DNA of 47,198 bases from assembly GCF_030411995.1 (NCBI RefSeq), contig NZ_JASNRC010000022.1:1-47198 (forward strand), in the 5' to 3' direction. The position numbers were made by a program, and so were the translations under genes. Every line of letters starts with the position of its first letter. The stretch's first letter is position 1. Source of the DNA: Massilia sp. YIM B02769. Lineage in GTDB: Bacteria > Pseudomonadota > Gammaproteobacteria > Burkholderiales > Burkholderiaceae_D. Of the stretch, positions 33,058-41,259 are shown piece after piece. Under the pieces are notes generated by a model that did not search any database, had not been told where the DNA came from, and worked only from the letters and a program-made list of their open reading frames with translations.

Positions 33058-33132
33058 GCATGCGATCAGTCGCGGTGGTGTCGTGTAGCCCCAGGCCGCA
33101 TGCGATCGGTCGCGGCGGTGTCGCGTAGCCCC
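33058..33132. repeat. Two tandem 35-base direct repeats, 40-base period
   Basis: GCATGCGATCAGTCGCGGTG (33058-33077) continuing to TAGCCCC at 33092 is repeated with a few substitutions at 33098-33132. It lies between the permease and ggt genes, whose 3' ends face each other. Confidence 0.8.
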
Positions 33133-33133
33133 T

Positions 33134-34882
33134 TCAGTGCGCGCGCCGCTGGACCAGGGCGGTGCCGACCCCATGCCGCTTGCCCTCGCTGACCGCCGTC
33201 ACCGTTCCATCCGGATTGAACACGATGGCATTCGCCGCGCCGATCTCCTCGGCCGGCGCTTCCCACTTGTGGCCGAAGGCCGCCAGGGCCTTGGCCTGGG
33301 CGCTGCCGGCAAACCCCGGCTCGACCGACGTCGACACACCGTTGCGCTCCGACAGGCGCGGCGCATCGATCGCCTCGTGCATCGGCATGCCGAAGTCGAC
33401 GTGATTGACGATGGTCTGCAGCACCGTGGTGATGATGGTCGCGCCGCCCGGGCTGCCGATACTGAAGGCCGGCTTGCCGTCCTTGAGTACGATGGTCGGC
33501 GCCATGCTGCTGCGCGGCCGCTTGCCGGCTTCGGGCACGTTCGGGCGCGGGCCGGAAAAGTCGAAGTCGGTCATCTCGTTATTCAGCAGGAAGCCATAAC
33601 CCGGCACCACGATGCCGCTGCCGCCCCAGGATTCGATGGTAAAGGTGTAGGAGACGACATTGCCTTCCTTGTCCGACACCGTCAGGTGGGTGGTGTGCGG
33701 GCTTTCCTTCCCCATGGCGCGCGGCTGCGGGCGCAGCGGGATGCTCGGGTCATCCTGGAAGACGTACGGGTCGCCGGCTGCTACCTCGCTTGCCGCGCGT
33801 TTCTGGTCGATCTGCGCGCGCCGCCGGGCTGCGAACTCCTTCGACAGCAGCCCCGCCACCGGCGCATCGACGTATTCCGGATCGGCCAGATAGGCATTGC
33901 GGTCGGCAAAGGCGAGGCGGCTCGCTTCCAGGTAGAGGTGCTCGGCCTGCGCACGCGGCAAGGCCTTCAGGTCGTAGCCTTCGAGGATGTTCAGGGCCTC
34001 GGCCACGGCGATGCCGCCGCTGCTCGGCAGCGGCATGCCGTAGACCTGGTAGCCACGGTAAGAACTGACGACCGGCTGGCGGATGCGCGCCTCGTAGTTG
34101 GCCAGGTCGGCCAGCGTCATCCTGCCGGCGCGGACGGTGGCGCCGGCAGCGAGCGGCGGCGTGTTCACCGCCGCGACGATGGCGCGCGCCATCGGCCCTT
34201 CGTAGAATGCCTTGTAGCCGCGCGCGGCGATCTCGCGGTAAGCCTTGGCCATGTCCGGATTGCGCAGCTGGGGGCCGGGCGTGACCGCCTTGCCGTTCCT
34301 GAGATACAGCGCGCTGGTGGTCGAAAACTGCTGAAATTTTCTTTCATTTTCGCGCGTCAAATGAGAGAAAGTTTCATTGACCGTGAAGCCCTTATTCGCC
34401 ACATCGATGGCCGGCGCCAGCACCTGCTTGAACCCCATGGTGCCGTAGCGTTCCAGCGCCTCGTGCCAGCCGCGCACCGTGCCCGGCACACCGACCGCCG
34501 CGCCGCTTGCCACCGCTTTTTCGAAGTCGATCTCCTTGCCGTTCTCCAGGAACACCGCCGGCGTGAAGGCGCCTGGGGCCGTCTCGCGGTGGTCGATGGT
34601 GATCACGCGCTTGTCCTTGGCCAGGTAGATCACCATGAAGCCGCCGCCGCCGATGCCGCAGCTGAAGGGATCGGTCACGCCCAGCGTGGCCGCCGCAGCC
34701 ACGGCGGCATCGACGGCATTTCCGCCCTGGTCGAGGATGGCGAGCGCCGATGCGGACGCCTGTTCGCTGATGGTGGCAACGGCGCCGCCGCTGCCGGTGG
34801 CGACCGGCGTTTTTGCCGCGGCGAAGGGTGCGTGCAGGACGATGGACAGGGTGAAGGTGCAGGCAAGGACGGTCTTGTTCAT
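33134..34882 (-). CDS. ggt: Gamma-glutamyltransferase precursor
   Basis: This 582-residue periplasmic enzyme cleaves the gamma-glutamyl bond of glutathione and related compounds. A signal peptide (MNKTVLACTFTLSIVLHAPF) starts the protein. The large-subunit motifs GSGGAVATISEQASASALA, CGIGGGGFMV and TIDHRETAP are present. The autocleavage site and nucleophile Thr lie in ESPHTTHLTVSD, and later GSPGGATIITTVLQ forms the substrate pocket. I chose ATG at 34882 because the signal peptide begins there; no strong ribosome site helps. The gene is divergent from pstS, with 150 bp between. Confidence 0.93.
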   Translation of the reverse strand: MNKTVLACTFTLSIVLHAPFAAAKTPVATGSGGAVATISEQASASALAILDQGGNAVDAAVAAAATLGVTDPFSCGIGGGGFMVIYLAKDKRVITIDHRETAPGAFTPAVFLENGKEIDFEKAVASGAAVGVPGTVRGWHEALERYGTMGFKQVLAPAIDVANKGFTVNETFSHLTRENERKFQQFSTTSALYLRNGKAVTPGPQLRNPDMAKAYREIAARGYKAFYEGPMARAIVAAVNTPPLAAGATVRAGRMTLADLANYEARIRQPVVSSYRGYQVYGMPLPSSGGIAVAEALNILEGYDLKALPRAQAEHLYLEASRLAFADRNAYLADPEYVDAPVAGLLSKEFAARRRAQIDQKRAASEVAAGDPYVFQDDPSIPLRPQPRAMGKESPHTTHLTVSDKEGNVVSYTFTIESWGGSGIVVPGYGFLLNNEMTDFDFSGPRPNVPEAGKRPRSSMAPTIVLKDGKPAFSIGSPGGATIITTVLQTIVNHVDFGMPMHEAIDAPRLSERNGVSTSVEPGFAGSAQAKALAAFGHKWEAPAEEIGAANAIVFNPDGTVTAVSEGKRHGVGTALVQRRAH

Positions 34883-34961
34883 GAAGGCAGGCATCCGGCA
34901 GGGAAAGGTCCCAGCAGCATAGCAAGAAAGCAAAAAAACGGTCGTTTGATCCAGCTCATCC

Positions 34962-34983
34962 ACGTCATAAACACGTCATATTC
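34962..34983 (+). promoter_or_regulatory. Pho box upstream of pstS
   Basis: Two direct 11-base half sites, each starting ACGTCATA, fit the PhoB recognition pattern (GTCAT repeats). A TAGACT hexamer at 34990-34995 is in the right place for the -10 box, so pstS is probably induced by phosphate shortage. Confidence 0.7.
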
Positions 34984-35032
34984 GCTGGCTAGACTTCGGT
35001 TCGTCACTTAACCAACCCCGAGTTACGACAAT

Positions 35033-36076
35033 ATGAAAATCAAGCACATGTTCAAAACGATGATCGCTGGCGCTGCTGCAGCAATGGTGATGTCTTCGGC
35101 GTTCGCTGCCGACGTGACCGGCGCGGGCGCAACCTTCCCGTACCCGATCTACGCCAAGTGGGCCGAGTCGTACAAGGCAGCCACCGGCACCGGCCTGAAC
35201 TACCAGTCGGTCGGCTCGGGCGCTGGCATCAAGCAGATCAAGGCCAAGACCGTCGACTTCGGCGCGTCGGACATGCCCCTGAAAGCCGCTGAACTCGACG
35301 CCGAAGGCCTGATGCAGTTCCCGGCCATCATGGGCGGCGTGGTCACCGTGGTCAACGTCGACGGCGTGGCCCCAGGCCAGCTGAAGCTGACCGGCCCGAT
35401 CGTGGCCGACATCTACCTGGGCAAGATCACCAAGTGGAATGCCCCTGAAATCACCGCCATCAACCCGGGCGTGAAACTGCCGGACACCGACATCACCGTC
35501 GTGCACCGCGCCGACAGCTCGGGCACCTCCTTCCTGTTCACCGACTTCCTGTCGAAGACCAGCCCGGAATTCCAGCAGAAGATCGGCGCCAATACCGCCG
35601 TGAAATGGGCGGTCGGCGTGGGCGGCAAGGGCAACGAAGGCGTCGCCGCTAACGTGCAGCGTATCAAGGGCTCGATCGGCTACGTCGAGTGGGCCTATGC
35701 CAAGAAAAACAAGCTGTCGCACACCCAGCTGAAGAACAAGGACGGCCAGTTCCTGCAGCCGGACGACGAGAACTTCAAGGCCGCCGCCGCTGCCGCCGAA
35801 TGGACCAAGACCCCGGGCTTCGCCGTCATCCTGACCGACGCCGCCGGCAAGAACAGCTGGCCGATCACCGGCGTGTCCTACATCCTGATGCACAAGGCCC
35901 AGGCCGACGCCACCAAAGGTAAAGAAGTCGTGAAGTTCTTCGACTACGCCTACAAGAACGGCGCCCCTGCCGCCGCCGAACTGGACTACGTGCCGATGCC
36001 GGCATCGGTCGTCAAGCTGGTGCAGGACGCATGGAAGGCCAACCTGAAGGATGCATCGGGCAAGGCGATCTACTGA
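35033..36076 (+). CDS. pstS: Periplasmic phosphate-binding protein PstS
   Basis: This 347-residue binding protein of the Pst phosphate importer has a signal peptide ending AAAMVMSSAFAADV. It shows TGAGATFPYPIYAKWAE, YQSVGSGAGIKQI and the phosphate contacts in VDFGASDMPL and HRADSSGTSFLFTDFL. Length is normal. A Pho box precedes it. Unusually, pstC, pstA and pstB do not follow: a terminator ends the transcript, so the permease genes must be elsewhere. Codon use is biased like that of a highly expressed gene. Confidence 0.95.
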   Translation: MKIKHMFKTMIAGAAAAMVMSSAFAADVTGAGATFPYPIYAKWAESYKAATGTGLNYQSVGSGAGIKQIKAKTVDFGASDMPLKAAELDAEGLMQFPAIMGGVVTVVNVDGVAPGQLKLTGPIVADIYLGKITKWNAPEITAINPGVKLPDTDITVVHRADSSGTSFLFTDFLSKTSPEFQQKIGANTAVKWAVGVGGKGNEGVAANVQRIKGSIGYVEWAYAKKNKLSHTQLKNKDGQFLQPDDENFKAAAAAAEWTKTPGFAVILTDAAGKNSWPITGVSYILMHKAQADATKGKEVVKFFDYAYKNGAPAAAELDYVPMPASVVKLVQDAWKANLKDASGKAIY

Positions 36077-36153
36077 TCCGGATTGATCGATCACAGGACG
36101 GGGCGACAAGCCCCGTGTCGGGCTGGCCGTGGGTGACTTTGCGGCCAGGTTTT

Positions 36154-36189
36154 AGCGGCGGTTCCAGGAATGGGGCCGCCGCTTTTTTT
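36154..36189 (+). terminator. Rho-independent terminator after pstS
   Basis: AGCGGCGG (36154-36161) pairs with CCGCCGCT (36176-36183), followed by a T run to 36189. An earlier hairpin GGGGC/GCCCC near 36098-36113 lacks a T run. Confidence 0.78.
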
Positions 36190-36236
36190 CGTATGTGGAT
36201 GGATTGGCTCGTCGGCCATGTACCGTGATGTGGGCG

Positions 36237-36320
36237 TAGGGTGGGTACTCGTACCCACCGGTTGCCGCGGCCGTTATCGATAACCGGGCAACACATGGTG
36301 GGTTCGAGAACCCACCCTAC
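36237..36320. repeat. 84-bp nested palindrome of the GTGGG/CCCAC family
   Basis: GTAGGGTGGGTAC/GTACCCACC and GGTGGGTTC/GAACCCACCCTAC lie head to head, and the middle adds GGTTGCC/GGGCAAC. The whole unit is one long palindrome between pstS and rpoH. Confidence 0.85.
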
Positions 36321-36322
36321 AA

Positions 36323-36346
36323 AAACGGCTCCCGAAGGAGCCGTTT
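36323..36346 (-). terminator. Rho-independent terminator of rpoH
   Basis: AAACGGCTCC-CGAA-GGAGCCGTTT is a perfect 10-bp stem. On the minus strand it is followed by further T residues, placing it 24 bases after the rpoH stop. Confidence 0.85.
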
Positions 36347-36369
36347 GATACAACGATGCAGCTGTTGGC

Positions 36370-37263
36370 TTACACGTACGCCGCCAGCGCACCCTTCATT
36401 TTCTTCAGCGCCGCCGATTCGATCTGGCGAATCCGCTCCGCCGACACGCCGAACTCCTCGGCCAGCGTATGCAGTGTCGCACCCGAGCCATCGTCATTCG
36501 CCAGCCAGCGCGCTTCCACGATACGGCGCGAACGCGGATCGAGCTTGCCCAGCGCCGTTTCCAGGCCTTCCGACTGCAGGCGCGTGACCTGCTCGGCTTC
36601 CAGCACCTTGGTCGGTTCCTGCTGGTCCGACGACAGGTAGGCGATCGGCGAGAACTTGTCGTCTTCGTCGTCGGTTGGCGCTTCCAGAGCGATGTCGCGG
36701 CCCGAGAGGCGGGTTTCCATCTCGATGACTTCCTCGCGCTTGACGTCCAGCATCTTGGCCAGCTCGTCGACCTGGGTCGGCGTCATCGCGTCCAGGCCCA
36801 CTTTATTGCTGCGCAGGTTGAAGAACAGCTTGCGCTGGGCCTTGGTCGTGGCGACCTTCACCAAACGCCAGTTCTTCAGGATGTATTCATGCATCTCGGC
36901 CTTGATCCAGTGCATCGCGTACGACACCAGGCGCACGCCCTGGTTCGGGTCGAAGCGCTTCACGGCCTTCATCAGGCCGATGTTGCCTTCCTGGATCAGG
37001 TCGGCATGCGGCAGGCCATAGCCCAGGTAGCCGCGCGCGATCGACACCACCAGGCGCAGGTGGGACAAGACCAGCTTTTGTGCGGCGTCGAGATCGTTTG
37101 CCTCGCGCAGCCGCTTCGCCAGCGATACTTCTTCCTCGTGGGTCAGCATAGGCAGACGGTTCACCGCGGAAATATACGCGTCGATGTTACCGAGATTGCC
37201 GGTGAAGCCAAGTCCCAGGGCACGGCTGCTGGTGGTCGGAACCAATGCGGATTGTGCGGACAT
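36370..37263 (-). CDS. rpoH: Heat-shock sigma factor RpoH (sigma32)
   Basis: This 297-residue sigma70-family protein directs RNA polymerase to heat-shock promoters. Region 2 is seen in LSHLRLVVSIARGYLGYGLP and DLIQEGNIGLMKAVKRFDP. The RpoH box is present as QRKLFFNLR, and region 4 ends with EEFGVSAERIRQIESAALKKM. ATG at 37263 is preceded by GAGGAAAAG and gives the family N-terminus. A CIRCE operator about 120 bases upstream implies HrcA control of the sigma factor itself. The gene lies downstream of ftsY-ftsE-ftsX on the same strand, a common arrangement. Confidence 0.95.
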   Translation of the reverse strand: MSAQSALVPTTSSRALGLGFTGNLGNIDAYISAVNRLPMLTHEEEVSLAKRLREANDLDAAQKLVLSHLRLVVSIARGYLGYGLPHADLIQEGNIGLMKAVKRFDPNQGVRLVSYAMHWIKAEMHEYILKNWRLVKVATTKAQRKLFFNLRSNKVGLDAMTPTQVDELAKMLDVKREEVIEMETRLSGRDIALEAPTDDEDDKFSPIAYLSSDQQEPTKVLEAEQVTRLQSEGLETALGKLDPRSRRIVEARWLANDDGSGATLHTLAEEFGVSAERIRQIESAALKKMKGALAAYV

Positions 37264-37743
37264 TATCTTTTCCTCGTAGAGTAATTTCTGCTGCATCTCA
37301 GCGGCGGGACAACCCCGCGGCGTGATTTTTTCGGTCTTGAAGCCGGATGCAAGCGAACCCATTTACCATTCACTTGAGCTACAGTTTAGCACTCTCCGGT
37401 GGGGAGTGCTAGCGACCCCCTCGGAATGGCAGGGGTGTTTAAGTCTGGCTAAAGTATTGCAATTAAGCATCAATTTGCGCCCGGTCTACTGTAGAGCGAT
37501 TCGTTGCTTTGCTATTGAGTTATCTCAAACGTGTGTCTGTTGCGTGTGACCTTGAGGCACAGCGTAAAGGCGCGTGGAACCCTGTTTCTGTTAGTTGCCT
37601 CACAAAGCCACGCGTTCGGAATCGGGCGAGGCAAAGTCCTACTTCGCTGATGGAAGTAGACGCACAAGCAGGGGACTTGAAAACGAAGAAGGTGATTCCA
37701 CCCGGACAGACCACAGCAGCAGTCTGCCCGGGGGAAGAAGGCG
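37264..37743. other. Regulatory intergenic region between ftsX and rpoH
   Basis: About 480 bases without a gene. It contains the CIRCE element (37386-37412), a pseudoknot-like pair of stems (37553-37614), a hairpin CTACTTC/GAAGTAG (37639-37659) and a GC-rich stem CCCGGACAGAC/GTCTGCCCGGG near 37698-37733 that may mark the 3' end of ftsX. The low GC content of 37420-37720 stands out from the genes on both sides. Confidence 0.55.
37386..37412. promoter_or_regulatory. CIRCE operator (HrcA-binding site) upstream of rpoH
   Basis: TTAGCACTC-N9-GAGTGCTAG matches the CIRCE consensus (TTAGCACTC-N9-GAGTGCTAA) with one difference and exactly nine spacer bases. It lies about 120 bases before the rpoH start. 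Confidence 0.9.
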
Positions 37744-38664
37744 TCAGTTCAGGCGCGCCAGGTGACGCTGCACCGACAGCATGGCCCCGATCAGGCCCAG
37801 GCCGGCGCTGATGGCCAGCAAGCCGGCCACTTCCGGCGCACTCAGCGGCGCCAGCTGGAATTCCGAGGCATACAGGCGGGCAAACTCGGCAATCGCCGCG
37901 TTCAGCGGTTGCAGGGCCAGCGCCACGCCGCCCAGGGCCACCGCGCCGGCGCACAGGCCGAGCAGGGCGCCGGTGTAATAAAAGGGCCGGTGGATGAAGT
38001 TGTCGGTCGCGCCCAGCAGCTTCGATACAGCAATTTCCTCGCGCTGGGTCAGCACCTGCAAACGAATCGTGTTGAACACCACCGCAATCACCACCACGCC
38101 CAGCGTTACCGCCAGCAACAGCAGCACCAGGCGCAGCACGCCCAGCAGGGCGGCGAGGCGCTTGACCCAGGCCGAGTCCACCTGCACGGTGTCCACGTGC
38201 GGCAACTGCTGCAGTTGCTCGACCACGGCGTCGATGCGCGCGGCATCCGCCGCGCTGGCCGAGCCGGCCAGCTTCATCACGTAACTGTCGGGCAGGGGAT
38301 TGTCGCCCAGCGTGTCGAGCGCGGCGGACAGGCCGCTGCGCGCCTTCAGGTCGTCCAGCGCCTGTTCACGCGGGATGAAGGTGATGCTGGCCTTGTTATC
38401 GTCGATGATCTGGCGCAGTTGCGGGCCGAGCGCCTGCGCTTCCTCGCGCGTGGCCTCGGGCTGCACGAACAGGCTGACCTCGGGATCGACCGATAGCTGT
38501 TCCGACATCGGCCGCACGTTGTCGAGCAGGGTGATGCCGGCAAACGGCAGCGCCAGCGCGACAGCGACGACCAATACGTTGAACAGGAAGCTGCCCGGCG
38601 CCTTGCGCACGGTGGACAGCGCCGCGCCGAGCGCGAAGTGGTGTTGGCGGATCCACGGGCTCAT
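37744..38664 (-). CDS. ftsX: Cell-division protein FtsX
   Basis: This 306-residue membrane protein has the FtsX plan: a cytoplasmic start, a first helix (about residues 25-47), a periplasmic domain, then three helices around 170-300. It includes NTIRLQVLTQREEIAVSKLLGAT in modified form and PFYYTGALLGLCAG. With FtsE it controls peptidoglycan hydrolases at the division site. The ATG overlaps the ftsE stop. I preferred it to an upstream in-frame start at 38805 that would overlap ftsE extensively. Confidence 0.92.
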   Translation of the reverse strand: MSPWIRQHHFALGAALSTVRKAPGSFLFNVLVVAVALALPFAGITLLDNVRPMSEQLSVDPEVSLFVQPEATREEAQALGPQLRQIIDDNKASITFIPREQALDDLKARSGLSAALDTLGDNPLPDSYVMKLAGSASAADAARIDAVVEQLQQLPHVDTVQVDSAWVKRLAALLGVLRLVLLLLAVTLGVVVIAVVFNTIRLQVLTQREEIAVSKLLGATDNFIHRPFYYTGALLGLCAGAVALGGVALALQPLNAAIAEFARLYASEFQLAPLSAPEVAGLLAISAGLGLIGAMLSVQRHLARLN

Positions 38665-39371
38665 GCCGCACCTCCCGCGTCGACGTCGAATTCCCCTGTG
38701 GCGGGGCTGCCTGGCTCGCCGCTCGATACCAGCTGACCATGTTCCAGGCGGATCACGCGCGCCGCACCGTCGAGCACCTGCTCGTCGTGGGTCGAGATCA
38801 AACATGTCACGCCAACCGAGTTAAAGGCGCGCAAGGCGTCGAGCACCTTGTCGGCCGCTACGCGGTCGAGGTTCGCGGTCGGTTCGTCGGCCAGGATGAT
38901 CTGCGGACGGTTCACGATGGCACGCGCGATCGCCACGCGCTGCTGCTCGCCGCCGGACAGTTCCAGCGGGTGCGCCCTGGCCCGTTCCAGCAGCCCGACC
39001 TTGTCGAGGGCGGCGCGGGCGCGCTGCTCGGCCTGCGCCTTGGGCGCGCCGGTGACGAGCAAGGGCAGCATGGTATTCGCCAGGATATTCCGGTCGTTCA
39101 GCAGGCGCTGGTGCTGGAAGATCAGCCCCAGGTTACGGCGCAGGAAAGGAACGCCCGCCTTGCGGATCTTGCCGATGTCCTGCCCGAACACGATCACGCG
39201 CCCGCTGCTGGGGCGCTCGATGGCGGCCACCATTTTCATCAGGGTCGACTTGCCGGCGCCGGACGGGCCGGCGAGGTACACCAGCTCGCCCTTGCCGATG
39301 TTCAGCGACACGTCGCGCAGGGCGGTCGCATCGGCGGAGTATTTCTTGGATACGGAGTGGAATTCGATCAT
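38661..39371 (-). CDS. ftsE: Cell-division ATP-binding protein FtsE
   Basis: This 236-residue ABC ATPase has Walker A GPSGAGKST near residue 36, the signature LSGGEQQRVAIARAIVN, Walker B IILADEPTANLD and H-loop STHDEQVLD. It begins MIEFHSVSKKYSADATAL. It forms the FtsEX complex at the septum and powers activation of cell-wall hydrolases. It lies nine bases after ftsY and overlaps ftsX by four bases, the classic ftsYEX order. Confidence 0.95.
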   Translation of the reverse strand: MIEFHSVSKKYSADATALRDVSLNIGKGELVYLAGPSGAGKSTLMKMVAAIERPSSGRVIVFGQDIGKIRKAGVPFLRRNLGLIFQHQRLLNDRNILANTMLPLLVTGAPKAQAEQRARAALDKVGLLERARAHPLELSGGEQQRVAIARAIVNRPQIILADEPTANLDRVAADKVLDALRAFNSVGVTCLISTHDEQVLDGAARVIRLEHGQLVSSGEPGSPATGEFDVDAGGAA

Positions 39372-39380
39372 TGGTGATGT

Positions 39381-40490
39381 TTATCCCAGCAGCGCTTCGA
39401 CGAATTCTTCGGCATTGAAAGGCTGCAGGTCGTCCAGCTTTTCGCCCACGCCGATGAAGTAGACCGGCACCGGACGCGTACGCGCGATCGCCGCCAGCAC
39501 GCCGCCCTTGGCGGTGCCGTCGAGCTTGGTGATCACCAGGCCGGACAGTTGCAGGGCGTCGTCGAAGGCCTTTACTTGAGCGAGGGCGTTCTGGCCGGTG
39601 TTGCCGTCGATGACCAGCAGGGTCTCGTGCGGCGCGCCATCCGCGCCCTTGCCGATCACGCGCTTGATCTTCTTCAGCTCTTCCATCAGGTGCAGCTGGG
39701 TCGGCAGGCGGCCGGCGGTGTCGACCATCACGACGTCGACGCCGCGCGCCTTGCCCGACTGCACCGCATCGAAGGCGATCGCCGCCGGGTCGCCCGACTG
39801 CTGCGAGATCACGGTGACGTTGTTGCGCTGGCCCCAGACCATGAGCTGCTCGCGGGCGGCGGCGCGGAAGGTATCGCCCGCAGCCAGCAGCACCGACTGG
39901 TCGAAGCGCTGCATGTGCTTGGCGAGTTTACCGATGGTGGTGGTCTTGCCGGCGCCGTTCACGCCCGCGATCATCATCACCAGCGGCGCATGGCGGCCGA
40001 GTTCCAGCGGCTTTTGCAGCGGCTGCAGCATCTCGATCATCAGCTCTTTCAGCGCGGCCTTCACGGCGGCGGCGTCGAGCAGCTTGTCTTCCTTGACCTT
40101 GCGTCGCAGGTTGGTCAGGAGGTGCTCGGTGGCATCCATGCCGGCGTCGGACATCAAGAGGGCGGACTCGAGTTCCTCGTACAGGTCTTCGTCGATGCGG
40201 GCGCCGACGAACAGCAGCGACAGATTGCTGGAGGTCTTGGACAGCCCGGCCTTCAGGCGCGCCATCCAGGATTTCTTTTGCTCGGCGGGCGAGGTCGGGC
40301 GTTCGGCGGTTTCCTCGATGACGAGGGCGGGTTCGGCGGCCAGGCTGGGCGCCGGTTCAGGAATCGCGATCGGCGCGGGCGCAGCCGGCGTTGGCGCAGG
40401 TGTAGGCGCAGGCGTCGGCACATTGACGACAGGCTCGACCGGCGCCGGGGTTTCTGCTTCGGCTTTTTTTCTCTTGAAGAAACTAAACAT
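39381..40490 (-). CDS. ftsY: Signal recognition particle receptor FtsY
   Basis: This 369-residue SRP GTPase docks ribosome-SRP complexes at the inner membrane. The N-terminal A domain is rich in Pro, Ala and Glu (PVEPVVNVPTPAPTPAPTPA). The NG domain has G1 GVNGAGKTTTIGKLA, DTAGRLPTQ, G4 TKLDGTAKGG and the C-terminal GVGEKLDDLQPF. The ATG at 40490 starts MFSFFKRKKAEAE, a usual FtsY beginning; longer in-frame starts cross a repeat. It is first in the ftsY-ftsE-ftsX group. Confidence 0.95.
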   Translation of the reverse strand: MFSFFKRKKAEAETPAPVEPVVNVPTPAPTPAPTPAAPAPIAIPEPAPSLAAEPALVIEETAERPTSPAEQKKSWMARLKAGLSKTSSNLSLLFVGARIDEDLYEELESALLMSDAGMDATEHLLTNLRRKVKEDKLLDAAAVKAALKELMIEMLQPLQKPLELGRHAPLVMMIAGVNGAGKTTTIGKLAKHMQRFDQSVLLAAGDTFRAAAREQLMVWGQRNNVTVISQQSGDPAAIAFDAVQSGKARGVDVVMVDTAGRLPTQLHLMEELKKIKRVIGKGADGAPHETLLVIDGNTGQNALAQVKAFDDALQLSGLVITKLDGTAKGGVLAAIARTRPVPVYFIGVGEKLDDLQPFNAEEFVEALLG

Positions 40491-40629
40491 GGGTATCTGG
40501 TGGGAGCGACTGCATGCACATGCCGGCATGGCGCCGGCACGATGAAAAGGATCGCAGTATTTTACCAGAGCACAGTAATGACGAATACGCAAGTCCCGGC
40601 CGTGTGCCGGTGCTGCCATCCTGCCGGCC

Positions 40630-40734
40630 TAGAGCGCCTAACAAAACCTTCAGGGCAAGGCGCAGTGGCGAAGACAGTACGCCTGTACGGCGAGACGCTG
40701 CAACGCAGCCATGGAGGTTTTGTCAGGCGCTCTA
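40630..40734. repeat. Long imperfect palindrome with conserved core (copy 2)
   Basis: Arms 40630-40656 and 40708-40734 are complementary at about 23 of 27 positions, and the outer end supplies the TAG stop of the acetyltransferase gene. The 51-base core matches the element at 9043-9139. Confidence 0.78.
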
Positions 40735-41259
40735 AACCGGGCTTCCGCGCTCACGCGTGTAAATGCCGACCGCCTTGCCGTATAGCTCGGTGCCCGCTTC
40801 AAAGCTTAGGCCCAGGCGCCTGGCAACGCGCAGCGATGACTCATTGGCTGCAGCGATGAGCGCCCGGACTTTCGGTTCGCGCCGGACTTCAAGCGCATGG
40901 TGCAAGACTGCCGCCGCCGCTTCGTTCGCGAATCCCTGGCCCCAGAAGGCACGGTAGGTATTCCAGCCCAGCTCCATCACGGTGGATTCCTCGCGAAAGA
41001 ACGCGCCAATGCTCCCGACGAGTCGTCCCGTTTCCTTTTCCTCGACAGCCCACCATCCGGCGTCATCCAGGAGCCACAGCCCTGCCTGGGAACAGAAGAT
41101 GCGCCATGCGGCAGGGCGGTCGGCCGGGACCAGATGGGCCGCGCTGACCGGGTCGGCGCAATGCGCCGCGAATGCGTCGAAGTCTTCCCGACGGTATTCG
41201 CGCAGCAGGAGCCGTTGCGTCTGAAGGATTGGAACGGACGTGATGAACTCGGTATTCAT
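40732..41259 (-). CDS. GNAT-family N-acetyltransferase, RimJ/RimL type
   Basis: This 175-residue protein has the Acetyltransf_3 pattern: LQTQRLLLREYRREDFDAFA at the start, VSAAHLVPADR, then the acetyl-CoA loop around ELGWNTYRAFWGQGFANEAA and the late NESSLRVARRLGLSFE. The family acetylates ribosomal protein N-termini, small molecules or antibiotics; the substrate here cannot be told. Its stop codon lies within the outer end of a palindromic element, and its closest neighbours are unrelated. Confidence 0.88.
   Translation of the reverse strand: MNTEFITSVPILQTQRLLLREYRREDFDAFAAHCADPVSAAHLVPADRPAAWRIFCSQAGLWLLDDAGWWAVEEKETGRLVGSIGAFFREESTVMELGWNTYRAFWGQGFANEAAAAVLHHALEVRREPKVRALIAAANESSLRVARRLGLSFEAGTELYGKAVGIYTRERGSPV

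Noticed and set aside
27808..36320. CRISPR-like array from the repeated GTGGG units
   Set aside because: The units are scattered kilobases apart, vary in sequence and are palindromes without regular spacers.
37698..37733. GC-rich hairpin as a standard terminator of ftsX
   Set aside because: The stem is good but no T run follows on the minus strand, so only a loose 3'-end role can be suggested.
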